The translations under genes were made by a program, and so were the position numbers. From Planctomycetaceae bacterium (GTDB lineage Bacteria; Planctomycetota; Planctomycetia; Planctomycetales; Planctomycetaceae), in the NCBI GenBank assembly GCA_018699955.1, contig JABISG010000077.1:1-62369 (forward strand): a DNA stretch of 62,369 nt. Reading direction: 5' to 3'. A model generated the notes under the pieces. It was not told the origin of the DNA. It did not search any database and saw nothing but the letters and a program-made list of their open reading frames with translations. Positions 8,751-21,708 of this stretch are shown one piece after another (position 1 is the first letter of the stretch; each line of letters opens with the position of its first letter).

Positions 8751-10637
8751 ATGCCCCAGGCCCCGCCGCTGATTGAAATCGAAGGGCTGAAGACCTACTT
8801 CCATACCGACGGCGAAGTCGTACGGGCGGTGGATGATCTCAACATCAGCATTCGGGAAGGGCAGACGCTGGGGCTGGTCGGTGAATCCGGGTCCGGCAAA
8901 TCAGTCACTTCGCTCACCATCATGCGGTTGCTGCCCGACGTCTCGGCAAGAATCGAAGCGGGGAGTATTTCATTTCTTGGTCGCGATCTGGTGCGGCTGC
9001 CGAAGTCGGAGATGTGCGACATTCGCGGCAGCGAAATCAGCATGATCTTCCAGGAACCGGGTACGTCGCTGAACCCTGTGTACCGCGCCGGCGCGCAGGT
9101 CGGCGAAGCGATCCGGCTGCATGAGAATGTCTCGAAGGACGAAGCCCGCCTGCGCACGATCGAGCTGTTCAAAGAAGTGGGCATCCCCGAACCAGAGCGG
9201 CGGATCGACAGCTATCCGCACGAAATGTCGGGCGGGCAAAAACAGCGGGTGATGATTGCAATGGCGCTCAGCTGCAATCCCAAATTGTTGATTGCCGACG
9301 AACCGACAACCGCGCTCGACGTCACCATTCAGGCGCAGATTCTCGATCTGATTCGCAAACTCCGCGACGAACGGGGAATGTCGATTCTGTTCATCACACA
9401 CGACTTGGGCGTCATCGCTGAAATAGCCGACGACGTGGCGGTGATGTTTCGAGGCAAACTGGTTGAGAAGAAGCCGATCCTCGAGTTGTTTCAGAATCCA
9501 GAACATGCTTATACAAAAGGTCTGCTTGCGTGTCGGCCGAAATTGGAAACGACTTCCCGGCGACTGCCGACGGTCGCCGACTTCATGGACATTAAAGAGG
9601 ACGCGGCCGGCAACCTCACGGTGATTGAAAAGAAATTCGATGAGGCACGGTTGAACGAATTGAGCAGCAAAGGCCGGGGCCGGCTGTTGCATCCGAAGAC
9701 CGAGTTGGCTGCGTTGGGGCATCCGTGGGACGACGTCCGCCATCCCCCCGACACAACGACCGTGCCGGAAGGACAGCAACCGGTACTCAGAGTGGATCAA
9801 CTCAAGGTGTATTATCCCATCAAGAAAGGGGTCTTTGCGCGCGTCGTCGATCACGTTCGCGCGGTGGACGGAATCAGTTTCAACATTTACAAGGGCCAAA
9901 CTCTTGGGCTGGTGGGTGAATCGGGCTGCGGCAAGACGACCACCGGCCGGGCGCTGCTGCGGTTGGTACCAATCACCGAAGGGCAAGTCGCCTACGAGAA
10001 TGAAGACGTGCGAGCGCTGGGTGGCCTGGGGTTGCGGAAGTTTCGACGCCAGATGCAGATCATTTTTCAGGACCCCTACAATTCGCTGAATCCCCGCATG
10101 ACAATCGAAGCGGTGCTGATGGAAGCAATGACCGTGCACCGCGTTGGCAACTCGCGCCCAGAGCGTCGCGAGCGCGCCGCGGCGCTGCTGGAAGAGGTTG
10201 GGTTGGAAGCCGACCATCTGCGCCGCTACCCGCACGAATTCTCTGGCGGACAGCGGCAACGACTTTGCATCGCTCGCTCGCTGTCGGTCGAACCCGATTT
10301 TCTCATTTGCGACGAGTCGGTTTCCGCACTCGACGTTTCAGTGCAGGCACAAGTACTGAACCTGCTGAAGGATTTGCAGGAAGAACGGGCACTGACCTAC
10401 ATCTTCATCAGCCACGATCTGAGCGTGGTCAAATTCATGTCCGACATGATGGCGGTGATGAACGAAGGCAAGATCGTCGAGTTCGGACCGTCGGACGACA
10501 TTTACGCCGCACCCAAAGACGACTACACAAAACGATTGATCGACGCCATCCCCAACGATTCGATGGAGAACATTCAACGCCGGCAGGAAGAACGACGAAC
10601 TGCGATGCTCAAGAGAACATCGACCGCTGCCGACTAA
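8751..10637 (+). CDS. Fused peptide ABC transporter ATPase (DppD-DppF type)
   Basis: 628 residues containing two complete ATPase domains. Domain 1 (about 5-260): Walker A GESGSGKS, signature MSGGQKQR, Walker [13 protein letters not shown]. Domain 2 (about 345-610): Walker [10 protein letters not shown], signature FSGGQRQR, Walker [13 protein letters not shown]. Each domain is followed by the oligopeptide-transporter C-terminal extension ([12 protein letters not shown] in the first). Fusing the D and F subunits is known, for example in E. coli YejF and GsiA. The start was placed at ATG 8751; the frame opens at GTG 8718 inside a repeat. It powers the importer encoded just upstream on the same strand. 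Confidence 0.94.
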   Translation: MPQAPPLIEIEGLKTYFHTDGEVVRAVDDLNISIREGQTLGLVGESGSGKSVTSLTIMRLLPDVSARIEAGSISFLGRDLVRLPKSEMCDIRGSEISMIFQEPGTSLNPVYRAGAQVGEAIRLHENVSKDEARLRTIELFKEVGIPEPERRIDSYPHEMSGGQKQRVMIAMALSCNPKLLIADEPTTALDVTIQAQILDLIRKLRDERGMSILFITHDLGVIAEIADDVAVMFRGKLVEKKPILELFQNPEHAYTKGLLACRPKLETTSRRLPTVADFMDIKEDAAGNLTVIEKKFDEARLNELSSKGRGRLLHPKTELAALGHPWDDVRHPPDTTTVPEGQQPVLRVDQLKVYYPIKKGVFARVVDHVRAVDGISFNIYKGQTLGLVGESGCGKTTTGRALLRLVPITEGQVAYENEDVRALGGLGLRKFRRQMQIIFQDPYNSLNPRMTIEAVLMEAMTVHRVGNSRPERRERAAALLEEVGLEADHLRRYPHEFSGGQRQRLCIARSLSVEPDFLICDESVSALDVSVQAQVLNLLKDLQEERALTYIFISHDLSVVKFMSDMMAVMNEGKIVEFGPSDDIYAAPKDDYTKRLIDAIPNDSMENIQRRQEERRTAMLKRTSTAAD

Positions 10638-10833
10638 GATGATGGACTCTAATCAAAACGGCAGAACGGGAAAATCGAATTTAACTGGCTGACATTCTCA
10701 AATGGCAGCAACATACTCAACGCATCGGAGCTTATTGTTGTCACTTGGCGCAGGGTGAAGGGATAACGCAGGCTGCGCAAAACGTTGACGGTTTGATTTT
10801 AGACTTTGTGAATAGGCGGACAGTGTGAGGTAG

Positions 10834-10862
10834 CTAACGGAATCTAATCGGTGCGCTATGAT
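10834..10862 (+). promoter_or_regulatory. Possible sigma70-type promoter for the metal-binding-like protein
   Basis: TATGAT at 10857-10862 fits a -10 box at five of six positions. The hexamer 17 bases upstream, CTAACG, is a poor -35. It lies 65 bases before the start codon. Weak evidence only. Confidence 0.25.
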
Positions 10863-10927
10863 GAAGTGGCGTATCGGCGGCGTCGCGTCGGCGTGCAAAA
10901 ACCATTTTGACCAAGGAGAAGACAACC

Positions 10928-11458
10928 ATGCGTAAGGTATTAACAACATCACTTTCATTGTTTGCTCTGTTGCTTGCAGTTGGCGTCGCGCAAGCGGGCG
11001 ACGTAACGGTTAAGGGCGTGCATCTTTGTTGTGGTCAGTGTGTGAAGGGTGTGGCCAAGACGCTCGGGGGTGTCGACGGCATTTCCGATGCGGCGTGCGA
11101 TAGAACCGCAAAGACGGTGACCTTCACCGCAGACAGCGACAAGAGCGCAGCTGCTGCCATTAAGGCGTTGGGCAAAGCGGGCTTTCACGGCTCGGCTGCC
11201 CACGGCGACAAGAAGTTGGCGTTCCCCGCATCTGGCGCGAAAAAAGGGGACAAGGCCGACAAGGTCGTCTTCACCAACGTACATCTTTGCTGCGGTGCAT
11301 GCGTCAAAGGTGTTGCGAAAGCACTCAAGGGCGTCGATGCTGAGAAGGCATGCGACAAACAAGCAGGCACCGTTACGTTGACGGGCAGTGGCATCGACGT
11401 TTCGGCCGCGGTGGCCGCGTTGAACAAGGCCGGCTACAACGCCACCGTGAAAAAGTGA
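10928..11458 (+). CDS. Exported protein with two HMA-like repeats bearing LCCGxC motifs
   Basis: 176 residues. A signal peptide (MRKVLTTSLSLFALLLAVG, cleavage probably after AQA) is followed by two copies of a heavy-metal-associated-like fold at about 25-85 and 110-175. Each opens with VHLCCG(Q/A)CVKGVAK and contains a downstream AAC or KAC cysteine and AxxALxKAG(F/Y). Classical HMA domains use MxCxxC; here the spacing is CCxxC. This suggests a periplasmic metal-binding or metal-sensing protein, but binding is not shown. The start has AAGGAG at ideal distance. The gene stands alone between a weak promoter and a strong terminator. Confidence 0.8.
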   Translation: MRKVLTTSLSLFALLLAVGVAQAGDVTVKGVHLCCGQCVKGVAKTLGGVDGISDAACDRTAKTVTFTADSDKSAAAAIKALGKAGFHGSAAHGDKKLAFPASGAKKGDKADKVVFTNVHLCCGACVKGVAKALKGVDAEKACDKQAGTVTLTGSGIDVSAAVAALNKAGYNATVKK

Positions 11459-11809
11459 CCTGAACTCAGGTCGCCGGTTAACAACAACTGACAACCGGCG
11501 GCAACAACGAGTAAACACGAACCGGGTCCGGCCGAAGATGTCTTTCGGCCGGACCCGTTTTTGTTTCCCTTCACCGACCTGCCTGATGGCGCGAGTCGAT
11601 GCCGTTCTTGCAGGTACGGTCCGCTCGAAACTCAGAACAGTGTTGCACACCGGCTTCGCTTCGCAATTGGTGTTGCCGGTCAAAATGCCGGGAGATATAG
11701 TCAAAGCGATAATTGCCGATTCCGATTGGACTGAATCAACGGAGTGCCGCCGGCCAGCCTCATCTCGGGGTGGAGTTGCGAGGATGCGGTCGCTGAATGG
11801 AGTCTGAAG
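11459..11809. other. Intergenic stretch with terminator, otherwise empty
   Basis: Holds the terminator at 11523-11562. From 11563 to 11809 I see no reading frame with coding character and no strong promoter. Confidence 0.6.
11523..11562 (+). terminator. Intrinsic terminator
   Basis: CGGGTCCGGCCGAA pairs perfectly with TTCGGCCGGACCCG over 14 bp with a seven-base loop, followed by TTTTTG. It ends the metal-binding-like gene. Confidence 0.9.
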
Positions 11810-12856
11810 ATGTCGGTGACATGGGAAGAGTACCTGACCGTTCCGGAGGCAAAGGCCAGGTTTATCGAGTGCTTCCAGCGATGCCGCGGTGCTTTTGAAC
11901 GGCACCGTGAGAATATCCGCAATTTGGTGGAGACGACTTCTCCCGGCATCGTTGCCTGCCTGGGAGCCGGTGTTCTGAACGACATTCCATACCGCACGCT
12001 GGCTAAATCGGGCGCGAAGGTTCATTTGGTCGATTGGCTGGCCGGTTCCAGTGATGTTGGCATCTCGTTATCGCTGATCGAAATGGACGATGGTGAACAA
12101 CCTCAGTGTCTTTATTGCGACGTGTCGCATGACAGCCCCGAAGAATTCTGTCTCAACTACCGGCGTTCCAATGGCTCAGCCGACAAGGTTTGTGACAGTT
12201 TTGAATTGTCGCAATGCGATCCGCCGACATGCAATGCTTTTGTTAAAGGCGACTCCCCGTCGGTTCATTATGAAGACGTGACAGGCGGATACGCGAACGA
12301 ATTTGGACAGAGATTGCTGCACGAAATGCGCGATGCGAGGACGTGGGAGCGAGCTTTCTCGAAGGCAACAAAACTGGCTGGCCGCATCAAACCAACGGGA
12401 CGTCTCTCGATCGACGATGCAAGCGTGGACCTGGTGACGTCATCGATGCTGGTGTCGCAGTTCGCCCACGAACCGTACAACTTTTTTGCCGCGCGGACAG
12501 CAGAGCGACTTGGCGCACCAACACCCGAGCACGAAGCACGCCTGCTGCCGGCGATGGAAAAACTGCGATCGGCGCTGTTTACACATCAGGTCGAGCGCCA
12601 TTTGGACGAAATCCAACGAATTCTCTCACCGGGCGGCAAGTGCTATTTGTCGTTTGAATTGTTTTCCACAATCCCGCAATCGCATCAGTGGTTTATGGTT
12701 GAAGGCGTGCCAAAAGCTCTGCAAGCCGCCGGAGATCGATTCCACTTCAATTTCGACGCGATTCCCGAGTCCGAGTCGATCGCCCAGTTCCAGACGCGTA
12801 CCGGGCGGTCGTTGACATTATGCGTTGTGATGGAATCGAAACCCATCGACAAGTAG
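11810..12856 (+). CDS. SAM-dependent methyltransferase-like protein
   Basis: 348 residues. GIVACLGAGVLNDIPYRTL followed by KVHLVDW has the shape of methyltransferase motif I and the acidic end of strand 2. DDASVDLVTSSMLVSQFAHEP resembles the motif IV region, and EIQRILSPGGKCYLSFE the post-motif helix and strand typical of class I enzymes. A Cys-rich insert occupies about 95-145. Substrate unknown. The start ATG 11810 has GGAG upstream; the longer open frame has no better signal. Confidence 0.65.
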   Translation: MSVTWEEYLTVPEAKARFIECFQRCRGAFERHRENIRNLVETTSPGIVACLGAGVLNDIPYRTLAKSGAKVHLVDWLAGSSDVGISLSLIEMDDGEQPQCLYCDVSHDSPEEFCLNYRRSNGSADKVCDSFELSQCDPPTCNAFVKGDSPSVHYEDVTGGYANEFGQRLLHEMRDARTWERAFSKATKLAGRIKPTGRLSIDDASVDLVTSSMLVSQFAHEPYNFFAARTAERLGAPTPEHEARLLPAMEKLRSALFTHQVERHLDEIQRILSPGGKCYLSFELFSTIPQSHQWFMVEGVPKALQAAGDRFHFNFDAIPESESIAQFQTRTGRSLTLCVVMESKPIDK

Positions 12857-13008
12857 TCCGAAAAACCTCTGGCGGGTCACCCGGACACTTGCTTGGAAGT
12901 ATCACGAACAACCGCAACCGGGTTTCGGACGTGTTCCAACCGTTCGGCGGATGTGTGCTGCGTCGCGCATGCCGAACGCACTGCCCGACTCAAGTACTCG
13001 ATTGATTT

Positions 13009-15609
13009 CTAGTTGGAATCGTCGTCCAGCACGTGTCGTATCACACGCCAGAAATCGTCCGGCGGTGGAGGTTTCGGCAAAACAGCGGCGGCCTCATCCA
13101 ATTCACTGCCCGAGGTTTGTGTACTCGCGTAGTGTCCGCTAATAAAGACGGCTTTCACGTCAGGTGCAATCGATTTCAATCGAGAAAGCGTTTCTTCCCC
13201 CGACATGGGCCGCATCTGCCGGTCGATAATAGCCATTGCGATCTGATCGGGATTGTTGCCGTATATTTCGATCGCTTCGTTTCCACCGCAGGCTACCAGC
13301 ACGGTGTATCCGCTCATTTCCAGCAGCAACCGCAGCGAGTCTCGCACCGCATCCTCATCGTCCACAATCAGGATCGTTTCATTTCCCGGGCGGGCAATGT
13401 CTCTTGACGTCGTTCCTTCTGCAACTGAATCGGTTTGCGCGTCGGGAGGCGACTGCCGCAGTGCTTGCCGCATCACCGGAATCAGTTCCGCAGGTCCGTA
13501 GGGCTTCTGGATGAATCCAGCCAGTCCTTTGCCGGCAAATCTGGAGATGGCGTCCTGTTGGTTGTATCCGCTCGAAAGAACCACCGACACATTGGGACGA
13601 ATGCGCCGCAATTCACGGAATGCCTCTTCTCCGCCCATGTGCGGCATTGTCATGTCGAGCAGGATGACATCAATTCCGTCGGCCTGTTGTCGAAAGATCT
13701 CAACTGCTTGCCGACCATCGTTGGCCAGGATGGCCGTGCACCCGGCGCGCTCCAGCATTCTCTTGCCGAGTGTCCGAACCGTCTCGTCATCATCGACAAC
13801 AAGTACGGTGGCGGCCGCAAGACGTTGTGTCGGCAAGAATGATTCCTTCGGAAAATTGCCTGGCGGCGCGTCGCTCGCTCGGAACATCGCTTTGAACGTC
13901 GTTCCTTGTCCCAGCTCGCTGTAAACTTTGATGGCACCACGATGCCCGCGCATAATCCCCAACGTTGCCGCCAAGCCCAGCCCGCGTCCTGCCGCTTTCG
14001 TCGTAAAGAATGGATCGAAGAGCTTGATCTTCGTCACATCGTCCATGCCGCAACCGGTGTCCGAAACTTCGAGAAAGACGTAGGTTCCTTCCGTCAGGTC
14101 ATCATCCAGATACGTCTCCGACAGGTAGCCACCGTCGGCATCCATCGCCCCCGTCGTGATTGTGACGACGCCGCTTTTGTCGCCAATGGCGTCGGACGCG
14201 TTGGTAATCAGGTTCATGACGACCTGCCTGACCTGCGTAACGTCCACTTCAATCGCCGGCAGTTTGCTGGCAAGGTTGTATTTGATGACGACATTTTTTC
14301 CGATCGAAACTTCCAGCAAGTGGCCGATTTCTTCAACCAGTTCGGAGATGTCGATTCGCTGGATGACGAACTTCCCCCTGCCGGAGTAGGCGAGCATCTG
14401 TCTCGTCAATTCTGCCGCACGCATTGCCGCCGTCTCGATCTGCTGAATGCTGTCCCGAACCGGAGAGGCCGGAGACATGTCTTCCAGCACGATCCGGGCG
14501 TTGCCCAGGACGCCCATCAGCAAATTGTTGAAGTCGTGAGCGATGCCCCCCGCCAGGACTCCCAGGCTTTCGAGTTTCTGTGCCTGTTGCAATTTGGTTT
14601 CCAGTTTCCGCTGTGTTTCTTCTTGCTGCTTGCGCTCGCTGATGTCGCGAACGATTCCTGTGAAGAGCGGATCACCGTCGGCAAACAAGTCAGTGCGTGA
14701 AACCGTCAACTCACAGGGGAAGATCGAGTCGTCCTTGCGGACCACCTCGAACTCGCGGGTCTGCCCCAGGATATTCGTCTCACCTGTCTTCATATAATTC
14801 ACAAGGTAACTGTCGTGCAGCGAACGATGGGGTTCCGGCAGCAACATTGAGATGTTCTGCCCGATCATTTCATCGAGCGTCCACCCAAACACCTTTTCAA
14901 CCGAGTCGCTGACCGAATGGATGATTCCCCGTGAATTGATCGAAATCATTGGATCGACCATCGACGACAAAACGCCGCGGTGCAGGGCCTCGCTCTTTTT
15001 CTCAAGCTGTTGGAGTTCGACGAGCGTGCCGATCAATCTGGCAGCAGTCTGCAGCCGGCTCTTCGCGAAATCAATCATCTGTTGCGGACGTTCTTCGTAC
15101 GCAGCGGATTGCTCGCGAAGTTCCGCGACATTACATCCAAATCGTTCAGCCAAAATATGCAGAGTGTCATCGTCTTTTGGCGGGCTGCCATATCCAACGT
15201 TGATCGAACCGACGATATCTTCGTTGGCTTTGATTGGAACGGCAAAAAGACGGATGCCGCCCGCGCATTCACAATCGTGAGCCTCGCCCGTTGCGATTGC
15301 CGCGCTGGAGGCCCGCCAGCAGGACTCGTGGCAATGCCACTTGCCGGAAGCCAAAGCATCCTGGTTATCTTCGGTGCCACACAGGTTGCGGGAGCTTGCA
15401 TCCATCAGCCGGCACCATCCCGATGAAAAGATGCCGGCCGCATAATCGCCGTTTGTTTCGTAAACCGCTGCCGACGATTCCAGCATGTCGAGATAGCCAT
15501 CGACGATCTCAGAGAGCAGCCCGTCTCCCACCGACTCGACGATTAACCGTTCGGTGTTGAGATCGGCCAAGTTGCCGTAGGGTTGTTCACGGTGCGCGCT
15601 CGATGTCAT
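13009..15609 (-). CDS. Hybrid sensor histidine kinase: PocR-PAS-HisKA-HATPase-REC-REC
   Basis: 866 residues, cytoplasmic, no membrane helices. Order: a Cys-rich PocR-type ligand-binding domain (about 25-190, with CGTEDNQ, CHESC and DCECAGG), a short helix, a PAS domain (about 215-325, ending TGIVRDISERK), a dimerisation and phospho-acceptor helix with GGIAHDFNNLL (His near 357), an ATPase domain with DTGCGMDD and GRGLGLAA, and two receiver domains (about 625-740 with DVILLDMTMPHMGGEE, and about 755-866 with MAIIDRQMRPMSGEE). In family members PocR binds small metabolites. No response regulator gene is adjacent; the C-terminal receivers may pass phosphate to a distant partner. AGGACC precedes the start. 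Confidence 0.92.
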   Translation of the reverse strand: MTSSAHREQPYGNLADLNTERLIVESVGDGLLSEIVDGYLDMLESSAAVYETNGDYAAGIFSSGWCRLMDASSRNLCGTEDNQDALASGKWHCHESCWRASSAAIATGEAHDCECAGGIRLFAVPIKANEDIVGSINVGYGSPPKDDDTLHILAERFGCNVAELREQSAAYEERPQQMIDFAKSRLQTAARLIGTLVELQQLEKKSEALHRGVLSSMVDPMISINSRGIIHSVSDSVEKVFGWTLDEMIGQNISMLLPEPHRSLHDSYLVNYMKTGETNILGQTREFEVVRKDDSIFPCELTVSRTDLFADGDPLFTGIVRDISERKQQEETQRKLETKLQQAQKLESLGVLAGGIAHDFNNLLMGVLGNARIVLEDMSPASPVRDSIQQIETAAMRAAELTRQMLAYSGRGKFVIQRIDISELVEEIGHLLEVSIGKNVVIKYNLASKLPAIEVDVTQVRQVVMNLITNASDAIGDKSGVVTITTGAMDADGGYLSETYLDDDLTEGTYVFLEVSDTGCGMDDVTKIKLFDPFFTTKAAGRGLGLAATLGIMRGHRGAIKVYSELGQGTTFKAMFRASDAPPGNFPKESFLPTQRLAAATVLVVDDDETVRTLGKRMLERAGCTAILANDGRQAVEIFRQQADGIDVILLDMTMPHMGGEEAFRELRRIRPNVSVVLSSGYNQQDAISRFAGKGLAGFIQKPYGPAELIPVMRQALRQSPPDAQTDSVAEGTTSRDIARPGNETILIVDDEDAVRDSLRLLLEMSGYTVLVACGGNEAIEIYGNNPDQIAMAIIDRQMRPMSGEETLSRLKSIAPDVKAVFISGHYASTQTSGSELDEAAAVLPKPPPPDDFWRVIRHVLDDDSN

Positions 15610-15870
15610 GGATGGTCCTGCAGGCCCTGCTAGTCAGCTCGACTCGCTTCTTTGCCCGATGGCATGCTGTTTGTGTTACAGCAGGAGTCGAAAATCCGCT
15701 ATGACCAAAATTATACCGTAGCGACACGGCCTACAACAAACCACCGAAGAATAAGAGGGGAGGATTTCCCCCCACCCGACTGCTGCCGCACATCGATCAC
15801 GACAACAAAAGTGCGGGCGACGTTATCTTCAGAAAACAACAGAAAGGCGTGAATTTGCCCTTGGGAAAGG

Positions 15871-15944
15871 TACCCCCGGCAGGATTCGAACCTGCGACCT
15901 GCGCATTAGGAATGCGCTGCTCTATCCAACTGAGCTACGAGGGC
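15871..15944 (-). tRNA. tRNA-Arg (anticodon CCT)
   Basis: The reverse strand folds as a 74-base cloverleaf: acceptor GCCCTCG with CGGGGGT (two wobble pairs), D arm with AGCTCAGTTGGATAGAGC, anticodon stem GCGCA/TGCGC around TTCCTAA (anticodon CCT), and T arm with GGTTCGAATCC. The CCA end is only partly encoded (ACC). It reads the rare arginine codon AGG. No integrase or attachment-site duplication is visible beside it. Confidence 0.95.
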
Positions 15945-16240
15945 AAGGTGACCACGCTGTTCTGAGGGCCGAAACCGAAGGCAGATCGTGTAGCCGTTCG
16001 ATATTATCTCTCCCGCGGCGCGTTATACAAGGACATCCATGCGGATTGACGCCGTGGTACGGTCCAGGACATTGAGTTTAAGGAGCAGGTTCGCGATATT
16101 GCACACACGCCGACCGTTGCAAGCTGATCGATGATCGCTTTCAATCTGAGTCATAACATCGAGCAAACCAAGTCCCTCTCGACGAATTTCCGTTCGTGAG
16201 TGGACCTATCCCCTTTATCAAATCAACAGGAACAAACACC

Positions 16241-17239
16241 GTGAAAGCTGCATTCATCACCGAGACTGGTAGCCCCGATGCGATTCAATTCGGCGATTTG
16301 CCCGATCCACAGCCGGGGCCGACCGAAGTGCTGGTCAAAGTGGGTGCCGTCGCGCTCAACCCCATCGACACTTACATTCGCAGCGGAGCGGTGGCGCTTC
16401 CCATTGAGTTCCCGTACATCATTGGCTGTGACCTGGCCGGTACGGTCGAAGCATGCGGGCAAGACGTCACACGGTTTCAACCCGGCGACCGCGTTTGGGG
16501 CAGCAACCAAAGCCTGTTCGGCCGCAAAGGGACATTCGCCGAGTTGGCCGCCGTCGATGAGCAATGGCTCTACCCCACACCCGCCGACGAAACAGACGCC
16601 CAAGCGGCAGCCGGCGCGCTGGTGGGCATTACCGCGCATCTGGGAATCTTTCTGCACGCCGGTTTATCAAAGGGAGATACGTTACTGGTCAACGGTGGTA
16701 CCGGAGGTGTCGGTTCATCCGTCGTGCAACTCGCCAAAGCGGCCGGTGCCCGTGTTGTCGCGACTGTTGGCACGCAAGAGAAAAGAGAACAATGCGAACA
16801 ATTGGGCGCCGACCTCGCCCTCGACTATCACAGCGACACACTCGACGACGACATCCGCGGCTTCGCCGAGCCAACCGGCGGCATCAACGTCTGGTTTGAA
16901 ACACTCCGCGAAGCAACGTTCGACCGCACCGTTGGTTTAATGGCCAAACGCGGTTGCCTGATTCTGATGGCCGGCCGCAACGCGCGCCCGGAATTCCCCG
17001 TCGGGCCGTTCTACGTCAACGACCTGCGTCTGGCTGGCTTCGCAATGTTCAACGCCTCGGCCGACGAACAGCGTGCCGCCGCCGATGCGATCAACGCAGC
17101 ATTTGCTGCGGGCCAATGGAAGCCCAACATCGGCCGCACCTTCCCGCTCGCCGAAGCCGCCGCCGCACACCGTTTGCAGGAAGAAAATACACTGGAGCAA
17201 GCGGGAACGTTGTGTGGGAAGATTGTGTTGGAGGTTTGA
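16241..17239 (+). CDS. Quinone oxidoreductase-like NADPH-dependent MDR protein
   Basis: 332 residues. Medium-chain dehydrogenase/reductase fold: GroES-like N-terminal half with GCDLAGTVEACG, then a Rossmann domain with LLVNGGTGGVGSSVVQLAKAAG, the NADPH-binding AxxGxxG-type motif of zeta-crystallin/QOR proteins. Zinc-ligand cysteines of true alcohol dehydrogenases are absent, which supports the zinc-independent quinone reductase group. The frame is open from GTG 16196, but GTG 16241 has AGGAAC upstream and starts with the conserved VKAAFIT, so I use it. Confidence 0.88.
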   Translation: MKAAFITETGSPDAIQFGDLPDPQPGPTEVLVKVGAVALNPIDTYIRSGAVALPIEFPYIIGCDLAGTVEACGQDVTRFQPGDRVWGSNQSLFGRKGTFAELAAVDEQWLYPTPADETDAQAAAGALVGITAHLGIFLHAGLSKGDTLLVNGGTGGVGSSVVQLAKAAGARVVATVGTQEKREQCEQLGADLALDYHSDTLDDDIRGFAEPTGGINVWFETLREATFDRTVGLMAKRGCLILMAGRNARPEFPVGPFYVNDLRLAGFAMFNASADEQRAAADAINAAFAAGQWKPNIGRTFPLAEAAAAHRLQEENTLEQAGTLCGKIVLEV

Positions 17240-17264
17240 TGGAGCCGCACTGTCCGGTCAAACA

Positions 17265-17310
17265 GGGTAGCCCGGCCGGCTTGCGGCCGGGTCGCGCAGC
17301 GACAAGAAGC
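17265..17310 (+). repeat. REP element, left copy
   Basis: Two successive stem-loops: CCCGGCCG-GCTTG-CGGCCGGG, then GTCGC-GCA-GCGAC, ending in ACAAGAAGC. It starts 25 bases after the oxidoreductase stop. Confidence 0.85.
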
Positions 17311-17381
17311 CTCTCATTCAACATTCAAAGTCACGAAAGGCATTGCGGATCATCTAGACGCTTTCGACAAAGAAACTTCAA

Positions 17382-17395
17382 GAGGATATATCCTC
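17382..17395. promoter_or_regulatory. 14-bp perfect palindrome abutting the RAYT start codon
   Basis: GAGGATATATCCTC ends one base before the ATG and contains the only Shine-Dalgarno-like GAGG. It could act as an operator or as a small RNA hairpin hiding the ribosome site. Confidence 0.5.
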
Positions 17396-17911
17396 ATGAC
17401 GGAGCGCAGAATCTACGACGACGAACTGTACGCTCATTTTGTCACCTTCTCTTGCTACAAGCGCAGAAAGCTCCTCGGGCCAAATCTGGCGAAGCGAATC
17501 GTCACCAGCACTTTGGGAACAAGGCTTACTAAACACAACGCAAAGTGTATTGGTTTCGTAGTAATGCCCGATCACGTTCATGTGATGATTTGGTTCGACC
17601 AACCGAATCAACTGAGCCTGTTCATGAACAAGTGGAAGGACCAAAGTTCGGCACAGGTCAAGCGACTTTTTCAGCGGACGCTTCCGTCGAATTGGTCAAA
17701 GGTCGGCAATGATGATGCCGTGTGGCAGGCGCGGTACTATCCGTTTCACGTGTACTCAGAACAGAAACTGCAGGAGAAACTCGACTACATGCACATGAAT
17801 CCGGTAACGCGAGGATTGGTCGAGAAGACCTGTGACAGGCCTTGGAGTTCGGCCCGGTTCTATTTGGAAGGGAAATCGGTTGGTGTTCCGATTTCGATGC
17901 CTGATATTTGA
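17396..17911 (+). CDS. REP-associated tyrosine transposase (RAYT, IS200-like HUH family)
   Basis: 171 residues. VMPDHVHVMIWF carries the HxH metal-binding pair (His60, His62) of HUH single-strand endonucleases. YMHMNPVTRGLV near residue 131 holds the conserved Tyr presumed to attack DNA. WKDQSSAQVKR and DAVWQARYYPFHVYSEQK are family blocks. Length is normal for RAYTs, and the gene looks intact. RAYTs bind and cut REP sequences and are thought to spread them; they are usually single-copy and domesticated rather than true insertion sequences. The inverted REPs on both sides are its likely substrate. Confidence 0.9.
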   Translation: MTERRIYDDELYAHFVTFSCYKRRKLLGPNLAKRIVTSTLGTRLTKHNAKCIGFVVMPDHVHVMIWFDQPNQLSLFMNKWKDQSSAQVKRLFQRTLPSNWSKVGNDDAVWQARYYPFHVYSEQKLQEKLDYMHMNPVTRGLVEKTCDRPWSSARFYLEGKSVGVPISMPDI

Positions 17912-17977
17912 TTGAGATTGTTCGAGGCGGGAATGGGTTGTTCGTTTCGTTAAAGGAAGCTTGACGGGTTTTGAGCG

Positions 17978-18023
17978 GCTTCTTGTCGCTTCGCGACCCG
18001 GCCTCAAGCAGGCCGGGCTACCC
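17978..18023 (-). repeat. REP element, right copy (inverted)
   Basis: On the minus strand it reads CCCGGCCT-GCTTG-AGGCCGGG, then GTCGC-GAA-GCGAC. Compared with the left copy, two of the three differences pair with each other and keep the stem intact; the third lies in a loop. Confidence 0.85.
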
Positions 18024-18042
18024 CGTCTTCAGGGGCCTACTG

Positions 18043-21708
<3,666 letters not shown>

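Larger units (their letters stand above)
17265..18023. mobile_element. RAYT unit: REP-associated transposase gene between two inverted REP elements
   Basis: A 46-base element at 17265-17310 and its inverted copy at 17978-18023 (43 of 46 identical) frame a single HUH/Y1-type transposase gene. This is the classical arrangement of REP-associated tyrosine transposases. Confidence 0.85.

Noticed and set aside
8970..10259. 429-codon open frame opposite the fused ATPase
   Set aside because: Shadow of a gene with two complete sets of ABC motifs.
15871..15944. tRNA-Arg as integration site of an island
   Set aside because: No integrase gene and no repeated tRNA 3' end nearby.
17265..18023. Conventional insertion sequence
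   Set aside because: Gene and flanks fit a RAYT with REPs: short HUH protein, structured repeats instead of terminal inverted repeats, no target duplication seen.
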